From Sphaerosporella brunnea (taxonomy: Eukaryota; Ascomycota; Pezizomycetes; Pezizales; Pyronemataceae), in contig VXIS01000002.1 in assembly GCA_008704415.1 (NCBI GenBank), positions 62,001 to 126,000 of the forward strand: a DNA stretch of 64,000 nt. Reading direction: 5' to 3'. The translations under genes and the position numbers were made by a program. The first letter of the stretch is position 1, and each line of letters starts with the position of its first letter. The notes beneath the pieces were generated by a model that saw only the letters and a list, made by a program, of their open reading frames with translations, was not told where the DNA came from and did not search any database. Shown here piece by piece: positions 36,632-46,521 of this stretch.

Positions 36632-37552
36632 ATGGAGCACATCGACCGCAAAGAACTCTATACGTCCCTCACGGTACGGATTTCGTATCGGCACTCGTTT
36701 CTCGACTTCAGTGCAGGTTTGTATCCCCGCAGAAGTTAGGTACATGTATGATACTTCAGAGATGAAATGAAGATGATGTACAAGCTCTTATCGACGGCGG
36801 CAAATACATCAAGTCGCGCATAGCGCAGTTGTAAATATCGTATACAAGAAACTGCTGCAATACGATATCACGGCGAGGGCGTTTACGACGAGATCCTCCA
36901 GCTATGAAGGCCCCGTCGATCAGATCCCTGATGAGAACAGCCCCATCATTAGGTACCGCAAGATGTTCCTGCGTGGGTACCTCACCAAGCTTTGCTCCGA
37001 TCCCAGTAAGATAGAGTTTTAGGAATACTTAGATAAAGTTGGGATGATAGTATATTTATCATTGCCTTCTGTGATATGAAAGGAGAATCTTGCTGCTGAT
37101 GGGAACTTGGATGTAGGCATGGGCCGTAAACACCCGCTCCACGTCGAGTATATCCACATCAGCGCGTGTCTTGGGTTCATACAAGACGTCCTCTTCGAAG
37201 CGCTGCTGTCACATTCGCGGTTAAAATTGGAGCAGAAAACAAAGATAATCAAGGAGCTGGGAAAGGTGCTGTGGATACAGAACGATCTCTTTGCAAAGTG
37301 GTATGTAAGGGATGGTGAGGAGTTCAGATGGTCGTTGATGAACAGAAGGGGACGGGTGAGAGTGCTGCTGCAGGTGAGTTTCCGTTTGCCACCATGGCTG
37401 GTGTTGCTGCGGCGTCGAGTATTCCGTATGTTAAGGAGGGGGTTACGCCATTTAAAGGCGGGGACGTCGAAGCCGGAATTCAAGTAGAGTCGTGGTGCTT
37501 TGTTAATCGCTTTTTATTATATCAATTACTTATACGAGTTTTCGTTTCTTGA
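36632..37552 (+). pseudogene. Protoglobin-domain gene, inactivated
   Basis: Fungal protoglobin family (haem globin-sensor fold). Starting at 36632, exon-like pieces read MEHIDRKELYTSLTVRIS and HSFLDFSA, then DDVQALIDGGKYIKSRIAQ, VNIVYKKLLQYDITARAFTT, KMFLRGYLTKLCSDPSKIEF, EYLDKVGM, and after an intron GRKHPLHVEYIHISACLGF with the likely proximal His, and GKVLWIQNDLFAKWYVRDGE. Three lesions are visible: a one-base loss near 36829, a stop (TAG at 37020-37022) where the family has Trp in WEYLDKVG, and another one-base loss near 37326, after which the old frame resumes as MVVDEQKGTGESAA. The gene lies against the long inverted repeat. End position is approximate. Confidence 0.8.
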
Positions 37553-37792
37553 ATCAATCTTTCCTTATCACCGGTCAAAGTTCCTGATCTCATGGGACGC
37601 CATGGATGACTTCCTTGGTCTTCAGTGGGGTAGTGATTTCTTATTCTGTGGCCCTTTCTAGTTCCCCAGCCCGTATATACATCAAAAGCCCCGCCATTTA
37701 TACAAGAACCATCACTTCCGCAACTACCTGATTCGCTTCAAATCCAATCCCTCAACGCTCAGCTTAAACACATCAGACCTATCACTATACCA

Positions 37793-38859
37793 TTAATACC
37801 TCACATAAAGCCTTTGAGCATGGAAAACATACCGAGAATAATGCCCTCCGAAAGCAGTATCCATATCCATCTTCGCCCTCACTACTTCCCGTTCGACGCT
37901 CTCAATGGTCGCCTTCAGTACACCAGTGCCTCCCCAAAGCGGGCCAGCCAAAGGCCTTCCCAGAGGATCAAAAATGACACTACCACCGTTACTCACCACC
38001 TCTCCCTCGACCGCCACGTCCTCGAGTGGAGTGTCTTCATCTTCCATCTCCATCTCCCCGCGTGCCGTGGAGGCAGGCACATAAGCCGGCAAGCTATCGG
38101 TGGTAACAAACTGGTTACATCCGACCACAAACGCTCTCGATTCGAGCGCAATGTGCTGCATGGTAGAAACCCAGCTCTCGCGTGCATCAGCGGTGGGCGC
38201 AAGGTAGATGGTTACGCCCTGAGAGTACAGGGAGGTGCGGAGGAGGGGCATGTAGTTTTCCCAGCAGATTGCAGCACCGAGCACGACCTTTTCTCCGCCA
38301 ATGACGGCGTCGATGGCCTTTAGAGTTTTGGGGGATCCGACACCCCAAACCACACGCTCCGTGCCCGTCTGCACCCAATTAGCCACATTCAACCACGAGG
38401 GTCGCGTGGGTGAGAACTCACAGGCATAACCTTCCTCCTCTTCCCCACGAGTCCTCGCACGGGATCCACAAACAGCACTGCGCACCACAAAGTGCCCCCC
38501 GACTTCTCCACGCACCCAACTACCAAGAATACTCCCGTCTCCCGGGCGATCTCCTCAAGCTTTTGCCTGGTACCGTCTCCGGGGCCCACATACTCTCCCA
38601 GGCCCTCGGGACTCACATCCCCCAGGTCAACGGCCTGCTTCCAGTACTCATAGAACTCGTCTCTTCCTTCTGCTGTGCGACCACCAACGGTAGCGCCGAA
38701 GTAGCTGGTGCGTGGATATCCGCCCAGGAATGCTTCGGGGAACACCAGGAGGTTTATGCCATCTGCCGCGGACTTGCGTGTGAGGTTGGTGAGCAACTGG
38801 AGGGTTCTTGGAAGAGAGCTTTGGGTCGGATATTGGGCTACGCCGATTGTCAAAGGCAT
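37793..38859 (-). CDS. Nitrilase / carbon-nitrogen hydrolase
   Basis: Two exons, 38422-38859 and 37793-38368, give 337 aa. Catalytic triad seen: Glu42 in LLVFPEAFLGGYPR, Lys143 in GKRRKVMPT (the motif is split by the intron) and Cys181 in LGAAICWENYMPLLR, followed by YSQGVTIYLAPTADARESW, typical of true nitrilases that convert nitriles to acids. The substrate cannot be told: cyanide-type and aromatic nitrilases look alike here. The C-terminal part holds an acidic insertion EMEMEDEDTPLEDV (about 255-270). It sits alone in the repeat-rich part of the window, so it may be an accessory gene. Confidence 0.92.
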
Positions 38860-39117
38860 TTTCGCGGTGCTTTGTTTGGACCTGAAAGCAAGAGAGATGT
38901 TGATATCTATGCAGCGGGATGTGCTGGTGGGGGAAGCACCCCGCAAATCACGCCACCATCACCTCGGACAAGGGTCCAGGGGTAGCGCTGTCATAACCGC
39001 GGTGCAGCGGGGAGCAAGGTCAGGCAGGGTTGCCGGATGACAGTCATGATCGATCCATGTGAGTGTCATGCATATTGCATAATTTTATTGCATAATTTGG
39101 CTGTCGCCCACAAAATA

Positions 39118-39718
39118 GTGGTACTCAAGGTAGGCTGAAAAGGCCGGCTGGCTGAAAATTAGGCCACGGGAGCAGAGCTGATAGGCCGCAGACAACGTGA
39201 CTTTTTCAGCCAGATTTTTTCAGCCAGCACTGGAAAAGCACGGCTGCTCAATGCTCATTGCTCAACAACGAAGAAGGCACATGACTATATTTTCACGTGA
39301 CCACAAGCTTTACTCAGCCCGAGAGACGCCCCACGCTGCCTACACGCCGCGACACGTCGCTGCTATCTGCCCAGATTACGCGACATTTCTCATCCCACGA
39401 ATTACCAAAAAAGCGCGGACACGAGGGAAAATTTCTACCTATAAACGCGGTGGAAAAGTTTGAGAATTCACGATAGATGCTGTTTTCAATATTGGCGGTT
39501 TTTTTTGTAGCTGTTTTTCGATTTTGCTGTCGCTGCGATGTGTTGTTGTTCGCTAGTGAGGCTCGCAGGGAGGCTGCGTTTTGATTTCGTCGCAGCCTGG
39601 TGGCATGTCAGCAGAAAAGGTCCCTCAAAGTCTGCAGCCAGGCTGGAGCCTCCTATTGGATCTTTTGCGGCACTCGATTTTCAGCCAGCCGGTCTTTTCA
39701 GCCTACCTTGAGTACCAC
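39118..39718. mobile_element. 601-bp TA-flanked TIR element, complete copy
   Basis: Left end GTGGT.ACTCAAGGTAGGCT and the inverted right end match for about 42 bp, through GGCTGAAAAG and CCGGCTGGCTGAAAAT, with one or two mismatches. TA borders both ends (39116-39117 and 39719-39720). No transposase frame is present. A related, 5'-truncated copy ends at 40978 with the same terminus. Blocks such as GAGACGCCCCACGCTGCCTA and CTATAAACGCGGTGGAAA are shared between them. Confidence 0.88.
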
Positions 39719-39729
39719 TATTACACCTG

Positions 39730-40640
39730 ATCATGAGATAAGATAAGAAAAAGATCTGGGGCGATCTCTTATCTCACCGATCTCCCATCACCAACAAGTA
39801 CTAAGTACTTTATGGCTTGATTGGCTGCATGCACTACGTTCTTGAAATACGGTTTGGATGTTGTGGTTGGCTGAGGGTGCTGCACTCGTAATTTCGCGTA
39901 TGTGGGCGCTGGATAAGATAAGACAAAGATCTGGGGCGATCTCTTGTCCCACCGCCCACAAGTACTAAGTACTTTATGGCTTGATTGGCTACATGCACTA
40001 CGTTCTTGAATATGGTTTGAGCACTGCGGTTGGCTGCACGTGCTACATGTGGCTGGCACGGGTTGAACGGTCGTGACTGGCTGGATGCACTACGTTCTTG
40101 AAATACGGTTTGAGCGCTGCGGTTGGCTGCACGTGCTACGTTCTTGAAGATGTGGCTGGCACGGTTTGAGCGCTGCGGTTGGCTGGACGTGCTACGTTCG
40201 TGAAAATGTGGCTGGCACGGTTGAACGGTCGTGACTGGCTGGATGCACTACGTTCTTGAAATACGGTTTGAGCGCTGCGGTTGGCTGCACGTGCTACATG
40301 TGGCTGGCACGCTAATATGGTTTGGACGCTGCGGTTGGCTGGACGTGCTACGTTCTTGAAGATATGGTATGAACTTCGATTGGCTGGATGCACTACGTTC
40401 TTGAAATATGGTTTGGATGTTGTAATTGGTTGGAGGTGCTACACTGGTTGAACGGTCGCGACTGGCTGGATGCACTACGTTCTTGCAATATGGTTTGGAC
40501 GTTGCGGTTGGCTGGACGTGCTACGTTCTTGAAGATATGGTATGAACTTCGATTGGCTGGATGCACTACGTTCTTGAAATATGGTTTGAACGTTGCGATT
40601 GGTTGGAGGCGCTACACTTGTGATTATGTGGCTGGCATGG
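39730..40640. repeat. Minisatellite array of about 45-bp units
   Basis: Imperfect tandem units around the core GGCTGGATGCACTACGTTCT followed by TGAAATATGGTTTGRACG and TTGCGGTTGGCTG recur roughly 15-18 times. The first 300 bp carry a higher-order unit of about 185 bp that includes GATCTGGGGCGATCTCTT and ACAAGTACTAAGTACTTTATGG, repeated twice. Lengths vary and there are no unique spacers, so it is a minisatellite, not a CRISPR. It fills the space between the two TIR element copies. Frequent ATTGG is the reverse of CCAAT. Confidence 0.85.
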
Positions 40641-40644
40641 AAGA

Positions 40645-40978
40645 GAGCTGGCTCAACGACGGAGAAGGCACATGACTATTTTCGCGTGACCACAAGCTTT
40701 ACTCAGCCCGGGAGACGCCCCACGCTGCCTACACCGCGCGACAGGTTGCGCGACATTTCTCGTCCCACGAATTACCTATAAACGCGGTGGAAACGGTTTT
40801 TTTTTGTGTGGCTGTTCGATTTTGCTGTCGCACAGCCTGGTGGCATGACCGCGACGTCAGCCAGCACGTTTGCACAAAAGGTCGCTCAGAGTCTGCAACC
40901 AGGCTGGGGCCTCCTATTGGATCTTTGGGACACTCGATTTCCAGCCAGCCGGCGTTTTCAGCCTACCTTGAGTACCAC
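40645..40978. mobile_element. Truncated second copy of the 601-bp TIR element
   Basis: Collinear with about 39240-39718 of the complete copy: AAGAAGGCACATGACTAT-type start (GAGAAGGCACATGACTAT here), CGTGACCACAAGCTTTACTC, GGCCTCCTATTGGATCTTT and the same right terminus GCCTACCTTGAGTACCAC followed by TA. The left TIR is missing, with minisatellite sequence in its place, and about 140 bp of interior are deleted relative to copy 1. Confidence 0.85.
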
Positions 40979-40980
40979 TA

Positions 40981-41772
40981 ATTATCCAGACCTTTTCGGG
41001 AGGGGTGGGGTGTGGCTGGACCCTCTGCTGCAAGAGGTACTAAGATGGACATGTTTGTTTCTTGCTAGGAATACCAACCGCATCACCATTAACGTTGTGT
41101 GACCAAAGTCCCCGTATTCATAGAACTGTGCATGCAAACAGTTTCATGTGCGCGGCCCTGCATGCGATGTCACTCGGTTTTTCGTTATTTTTTGATGCAC
41201 CATATACTTACATACATACTCATGCGTTTTCTGCAGAGATCACCTAGATTCCCTCACCCGTCAGCGCTCTCTTCCACTCCCCGCTGGCTTTACCGCCTCA
41301 CAAAAGCTCTGCCCTCAATCAACATTCCCAGCTCTGTCTCCACCCCCGTAGGCCAGCTCTGCAATCTCTCTACAACGCCCATTGTGAGCTGCGGCACTTC
41401 GGGGGCCCAGACAGCGAGTTAGAGTGCAGCAATTCTTTGGCAATGCAAGTGGCGAGGGCAATTTGGAGGGCTTCTGCACATTGTGGGTGAAGTCTCCTAC
41501 CGCCTATTGTCCTTTGCTAATTGGTCTACGGTTGATTCTTTGCACCCCGAGGATGTGGATGCACGGAACGGCCCTGGCTTATGACATGACGATCCCTATG
41601 TCACACAAGACTCAAAACTCACGCTCCGCTCCAGAAGACAAACACACACAACAGAAAAACCTAAGAATTGTACAATTCTCAACACCTTCGCCTCAATCTA
41701 AGTACATCCGATCCTCTTTCTACTAGGTCAAGGAACCGGTCAATTCTGTCACTTTCTACTAGAAGACCCGAT
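40981..41772. other. Intergenic, no gene recognised
   Basis: Downstream of COX13 and beyond the truncated element. Several frames of 60-107 codons exist on the plus strand but share no family features and overlap each other. Nothing else is supported. Confidence 0.45.
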
Positions 41773-42403
41773 TTACTCGGTCTTGTGGTAGTTGACCTTG
41801 TCGTTCCAGCTGCAACCATCCGTCATTAGTTTCTTCCATATCTAGAAGGGGTGGAAAGGGGGGAGACATACAAAAGAGTCTTGTCACCGTCGCCCCAGAA
41901 GAAGTTCTTGACGCGGATGTTCTGGTAGGGGTACTCGGTGCGCTCCTCAAGCGGCGGCATGTGCTCCCAGTGCTCCCAGTGCTCGTTCCACAGGTTCCAC
42001 GCGTTGATAGCACTGACGATCATGATCGGGGGAACGACGCTATAAATTATCCCCCAACATCATCCGTCAGCATCAATCGATGCCATAACTAAAATCCCAT
42101 CATAAAAAACACCGATGACGTCGGGCAATGTCGGGTGTGCGGGGAGTTACTGACAAGAGAGAGAGCTTGCGCCAGAGAGCTGTCACATCGTCAGAGTCAT
42201 GCAGTGTATGACATGCGGGGTGGAGGGAGATTACCAGCAGACTCGGCGGCATGCTTGTGGACTGCCTCGCGCTCACGTACGAAGGCGCTGCCGGCTTCCT
42301 GAGAACCCTGGATCTGCTGGTTGGCAGCGGAGGAGGTAGAGTTCAGACGGCGCTGAACGGGCTGGCGCATGGCGCGGGTGAAGACGCGGGCGGCGGCGAA
42401 CAT
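41773..42403 (-). CDS. COX13: Cytochrome c oxidase subunit VIa (COX13)
   Basis: Inner-membrane accessory subunit of complex IV. Exons 42235-42403, 42155-42179 (25 nt), 41872-42039 and 41773-41809 give 132 aa. A presequence MFAAARVFTRAMRQPVQRRL leads, then EREAVHKHAAESAALWRKLS, one membrane span FVVPPIMIVSAINAW, and the signature RTEYPYQNIRVKNFFWGDGD before a short intermembrane tail WNDKVNYHKTE. Residue order and size match fungal Cox13. Divergent from the VMA22 fusion gene. Confidence 0.94.
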
Positions 42404-42798
42404 GGTGATGGCTGTTGGTTGAGTGGAGATGTAATGCGGGCGGTTTGGTTTGCTCGATGGGAGGGATCGGACGACTGAGGATTATTAGCCGTGCAGGCTT
42501 GGCAAAACGGGCCGGCTTTGCATGCCATGTCACTCGGAGAACGGGATGCCGGGAACTCGGGACGCTGTTTTTCTCCGTTCCTCTCAGGAAGGAACGTCGC
42601 CTCTCCGGATTCTAGAAGGAGACTATGTGATTTGTTCCGTGGCTAGGTTTAGCCATGCCGACGAAGCTACTACCTGTTCAAACATATTCTGCTCCGTTTT
42701 CAGTGGGTTGTATTCCTGAGATTGGAACTGACCATGACTCCGCATACCAAACCCCCAACCTCTAGCCGCGCCCCACACCTCGCTAACCACCCTCGAAA
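42404..42798. other. Divergent promoter region COX13 / VMA22 fusion
   Basis: 395 bp between two start codons pointing outward. No coding capacity that resembles a protein. Presumably contains both promoters. Confidence 0.5.
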
Positions 42799-43716
42799 AT
42801 GTCCTCCCCACCAACCTCGTATCTCGATTCACTCCACCTCCACTACCTCGATACCCTCGATACCTACCAATCCCGCATCATCGCTCTCTCTGCCGCCCTT
42901 GCTTCCGCTCACCTCTCCCTCTCGAAGGCAAACCACACGTCTCCTCCACCCAGCGGCGGCCAATACGCCCCTGACCTGCTGGGCGAGCACTCGGTGCGGT
43001 CCCGATGGCGCATTACTATCAAAGAGTGTGGGGAATTCGAAGCTGCAGAGGTGGACCCAGATGATGGGTTGGAGGAGAAAAAAGAGGAATCCAAAGCACA
43101 ACAAGAGGATCAAGGGGACGCTGGGGGACTACGGCGGCGGCGGGGAAAGCATACAGGGCCCGAGTCAGTACCTACGACAGTTCCGGAGCCAGTAGAACCC
43201 GAGAAACACCACAAGCCTCGAGATCCATTGACTTTCTTCCACCCGCTCCCCCCACGCTTGCTCCGCGATGCCGCTGCAGGTTTTTCCGCCACAATTCCTA
43301 TGATCACTGACCTCGCGTCTACTTTGCACCTTCTATCCGAACTCTCTTCCGAGATCTGGCGCCACCGCCAAGAAGAATATGTCTATAAAATCATACTTTC
43401 GCCTCCTGCTTGGCCGATGGAACTTTCGGAGTTGGATAGGAGTAGTGGGTACATCCATCTGTGCACCGCGCCGCAGGTTTTGGGGGTGCTAGGCAGGTTT
43501 ATGAAGGGTGTGTTGGAGGTGTGGATTCTGAAATTTAGATATGAGGAACTGGCGAGAGATATGAAGTGGGAAGCGGCTGATGGAGATGAATTTCCACATT
43601 TGTATGGCAAGTTGGAGAAAGAGGTGGTGGAGAGCACGGGAAGGATGATGAGGAGCGGTGAGGAGTGGGGAAGTGAGGATTGGGAAAATGTAGAGTGGAC
43701 CAAGATCAAGGCGTGA
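42799..43716 (+). CDS. VMA22: Fusion of V-ATPase assembly factor VMA22 (CCDC115-like) and a DUF952 domain
   Basis: One uninterrupted 305-codon frame. Residues about 1-195 match the Vma22/CCDC115 ER factor for V-ATPase assembly: a helix SYLDSLHLHYLDTLDTYQSR, ALASAHLSLSKANHTSPP, a variable acidic linker, then RDPLTFFHPLPPRLLRDAAA and the closing helix DLASTLHLLSELSSEIWRHR. Straight after, residues about 196-305 match DUF952: EEYVYKIILSPPAWPM, SGYIHLCTAPQVLGVLGRFM, VWILKFRYEELARDMKWE and FPHLYGKLEKEVV. DUF952 is usually a free-standing small protein of unknown function. There is no stop, no intron signal and no internal promoter-sized gap between the halves. Both domain calls come from motif memory and need a profile search. 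Confidence 0.82.
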   Translation: MSSPPTSYLDSLHLHYLDTLDTYQSRIIALSAALASAHLSLSKANHTSPPPSGGQYAPDLLGEHSVRSRWRITIKECGEFEAAEVDPDDGLEEKKEESKAQQEDQGDAGGLRRRRGKHTGPESVPTTVPEPVEPEKHHKPRDPLTFFHPLPPRLLRDAAAGFSATIPMITDLASTLHLLSELSSEIWRHRQEEYVYKIILSPPAWPMELSELDRSSGYIHLCTAPQVLGVLGRFMKGVLEVWILKFRYEELARDMKWEAADGDEFPHLYGKLEKEVVESTGRMMRSGEEWGSEDWENVEWTKIKA

Positions 43717-43924
43717 TAAGCCTATCAAGCGGTCCTTTTCCAAGGCTTCTCAAAACTGCCTGCGATTCTGTAGTCTGTAGCTTACACAAAAACCCCCGGC
43801 CGTTTCTCTGTACAAATACACCGCTTAAACCAAAATCGCATTAAGTATCGAATCAAAACCTCATTACTCCAGCAATTAAAGCAAGCAAGATGTAGCAACA
43901 GCAGCTTTTGTCGAAGGCGAGCCG

Positions 43925-44419
43925 CTAATCATCCATCACGTCGCTGCCATCACGGGGCTGGTAGAAAAAGTTGCTGCTCTCGAGTTCGCGCAGGATTTCC
44001 TCCGGAAGCTACATCGCCAAATCGTCAGCATTATGCCCTGCACTCCGGCGACTCTGCTTCACCCCTCCCCCTGCATGCCCCAAGGATAAAGGGACTTACG
44101 TTTCCCGAAACCTTAACCGCATAAATTCCCTTCTCGAATCCGTCGACTCTCTGCCAACGCGCAACCCAGCTCTTGGTAGGCTCGCGGAGGGCAATGAGGC
44201 CCTCAAACATGGGGGAGGTGGTGTCCTCGACCACTTCATGGCCTAGATGCGACAGTAGCGGCTCGCAGTTCGGGCAGCCGTTTACTTTGAACTTCTGTGT
44301 GGCGTTAGCCCCTCGAAGTGGTGGGTGGTGATGGGAAGAGGGCGGCGTGCCTGAAAAGTCTGTACGTAGGAGCAGATCATGCACGCACGCATGTTGCGCA
44401 TTTGTCCGGGAGTCGTCAT
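43925..44419 (-). CDS. SPT4: Transcription elongation factor SPT4
   Basis: Small zinc-finger partner of SPT5 (DSIF). Exons 44351-44419, 44100-44294 and 43925-44008 give 115 aa. Zinc ligands are CMIC (exon 1) and CPNC (exon 2), followed by TTSPMFEGLIALREPTKSWV, ARWQRVDGFEKGIYAVKVSG and the end YQPRDGSDVMDD. Intron 1 (44295-44350, 56 nt) must use a GC donor, CAG/GCACGC, to join Q23 to KFKVNGCPNC; its branch site GCTAAC and acceptor CACAG are normal. Divergent from YAE1 (209 bp). Confidence 0.93.
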
Positions 44420-44628
44420 CGCGTCTGGGTATTGGTGGTGGAGGTAATAATGGTGGTTTGTAAAGGTGGTAGTGACGACGAGCTGAGCTGCAAGCTACGC
44501 GAAGCAATTCAACCTCGCGTCGCGAAAAGCACGCCAAGCCGAGCCTATTAATTCCCCGCGTTTATGCGTGCCGGCAAATCCCGTCGCCAGCCCTCGAACA
44601 TCGCACAATTCATTTCTGGATAATAAAA
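44420..44628. promoter_or_regulatory. Divergent promoter SPT4 / YAE1
   Basis: 209 bp between outward-facing start codons. Contains AATTCAACCTCGCGTCGCG and a G/T-rich half near SPT4; no TATA box is obvious. Confidence 0.55.
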
Positions 44629-45237
44629 ATGAATCCGGCGACATTAACACCGCCCACGACGCCTCCCCTCGAGGCTCAAATTCTCGACGATGTTTTCTCC
44701 ACCAGCTCCTCGCCTGCCCACTCTCGGCCGCCTTCTCCCGGTCCTACCCCCGACCTGCAGAAACTGCGACAAACACATACGACCTCTGGGTACCGCGATG
44801 GTATCACGCTTTCTAAGGGTTCACATATACAAGCCGGCTTCGACGAGGGGTACCCACTGGGTGGGCGCATTGGGCTGCAGGTGGGCTGGTTACTAGGCGT
44901 GCTAGCTGGGCTCAGAAATGTGTTCCCACAGGACGAAGAGGTCGTAAAAACTTGCCGAGAGGCTGATTCAGAGTTGAGGATTGAGAAGGTCTTTGATAAG
45001 GAGTGGTGGGACGGGGAGGGGGTTTGGAAGTGGAAAGTTGAGGGCGAGGAGGAGGGTGGGGTTACGCTGGATGAGGTCGCGGATCAGTTCCCTGTGCTGA
45101 GGACGTGGAGGGAACGGGTGGTTCGGCTGGCAGAGGGAATGGGGCTGGGACGTAAAACTCTGGAGGAGGCGGAGAGGGAAGTTGAAGATGAGGCGGTGGA
45201 GGAGGTTACGGATCAGATGAAGGAGACGGCGTTTTGA
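44629..45237 (+). CDS. YAE1: YAE1, assembly adaptor for Fe-S protein ABCE1 (Rli1)
   Basis: Single exon, 202 aa. Yae1 works with Lto1 to bring the cytosolic Fe-S machinery to the ribosome recycling factor Rli1. The deca-GX3 core is visible: SGYRDGITLSKGSHIQAGFD then EGYPLGGRIGLQVGWLLGVL, with Gly every fourth residue. An N-terminal LDDVFSTSSSP motif and Pro/Thr-rich start match fungal members. The C-terminal third is acidic and variable. Confidence 0.9.
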   Translation: MNPATLTPPTTPPLEAQILDDVFSTSSSPAHSRPPSPGPTPDLQKLRQTHTTSGYRDGITLSKGSHIQAGFDEGYPLGGRIGLQVGWLLGVLAGLRNVFPQDEEVVKTCREADSELRIEKVFDKEWWDGEGVWKWKVEGEEEGGVTLDEVADQFPVLRTWRERVVRLAEGMGLGRKTLEEAEREVEDEAVEEVTDQMKETAF

Positions 45238-45802
45238 GGCGGGCTATGCAGATGCTGGGGACTGCCACGTTGCGGCCTCGAATAGCTGAAATCGAGGTAT
45301 GGAGCTCCATACCACAGAACGAGGTCAAAGATCTAAGATTTCCTTTGGGCAGGCATACTTAAACACCCAGACGAAAGATCCATACAAAGAAGAACTGAGC
45401 ATTTTGAATTTATCCATGGTGGTTAGGATCCCAATGTGGTGACCCTGTGGTAGGCCGGGCATCCATTTTCTCGCCTGGCAGCACAATCAAATTTCGAGTG
45501 AGAACGGGTGGTCCAAACTCTGGTTTTCCCCGATTGGCCTGTCTAGCATTGTTTCGACATGTACTCGTGAATGCTTGACGTTTTACAAAGGAGTTATGCC
45601 AGCGGTGACTTTGGGGGGGTGATCGAAGATAATCTGAATCTTATCCATGAAGGTGTTTGTTGATATCACTTTGCTTCAAGGGGATCAGCGGAGCGGACAA
45701 GGTTGCCAGCTAGCAGCTAGCCTCGCCCATGACGACAGCCCTGCGGCCGATAACTCGAGAAACCAACATCACCAGCATCTATGCCCAAACCAATAGCCGA
45801 CG
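45238..45802. other. Intergenic, no gene recognised
   Basis: Between YAE1 and VMA16 on the same strand. An ATG at 45729 opens a 73-codon frame that does not match the VMA16 protein and is likely part of the VMA16 leader. Confidence 0.45.
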
Positions 45803-46521
45803 ATGGGCCACCACAATTACCACGCACGATCTGGGCTTGTTTTCCTCGCCGTCATCACAGTCGGCTCTTGTATGCCTTCTCTCCTTCTCATCCAAGCTCT
45901 GGCTAACAAAGTTGATATCATCTAGACATGCTCTTCCACGGAGAAGGTGAAGACTTCAATCTGGGCCGCTTTCTCGAAGAAACCTCTCCCTACACCTGGG
46001 CACTACTAGGAATTGCACTATGCATCGGGTTATCGGTGGCTGGTGCGGCCTGGGGTATTTTCATCACGGGCACGAGCATTGTCGGAGGAGGAGTGCGGGC
46101 CCCACGCATCCGGACCAAGAACTTGATCTCCATCATATTCTGCGAGGTTGTAGCAATCTACGGCGTCATAATGAGTACTCCCCTCCACCTCCCAGCTCTC
46201 CCACAGCACAGCTAACACCTGCCAGGCATCGTCTTCTCGTCCAAGCTCGCGAGCGTTTCTGACCAAGACCTCTACAACAATCTCAAAAACTTCTTTACGG
46301 GGTATGCGCTGTTCTGGGGGGGATTGACGGTGGGTCTTTGCAACATGCTTTGTGGACTTGCGGTGGGTATTACTGGAAGCTCTGCTGCGCTGGCCGATGC
46401 TAGTGATCCTTCACTTTTCGTTAAGATTCTCATCATTGAGATCTTTGGAAGTGTACTGGGCCTGTTTGGCTTGATCGTTGGGCTGCTCGTTTCTGGAAAG
46501 GCAGAGGGGTTCAAGACGTAG
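45803..46521 (+). CDS. VMA16: V-type ATPase proteolipid subunit c'' (VMA16)
   Basis: Proton-translocating ring subunit of the vacuolar ATPase. Exons 45803-45869, 45926-46174 and 46226-46521 give 203 aa. Spans: [50 protein letters not shown] (with the essential Glu of CEVVAIYG), [20 protein letters not shown] and [20 protein letters not shown]. The characteristic [20 protein letters not shown] links spans 1 and 2. The first intron (GTATGC donor, GCTAAC branch) fuses VGS to YMLF. VMA22 nearby is an assembly factor for the same enzyme. Confidence 0.94.

Noticed and set aside
39730..40640. CRISPR-like array
   Set aside because: Units are imperfect, of varying length and without unique spacers, in a eukaryotic genome; this is a minisatellite.
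45729..45950. 73-codon frame as the VMA16 N-terminus
   Set aside because: It is out of phase with VMA16; the ATG at 45803 with a GTATGC-donor intron gives the expected first membrane span.
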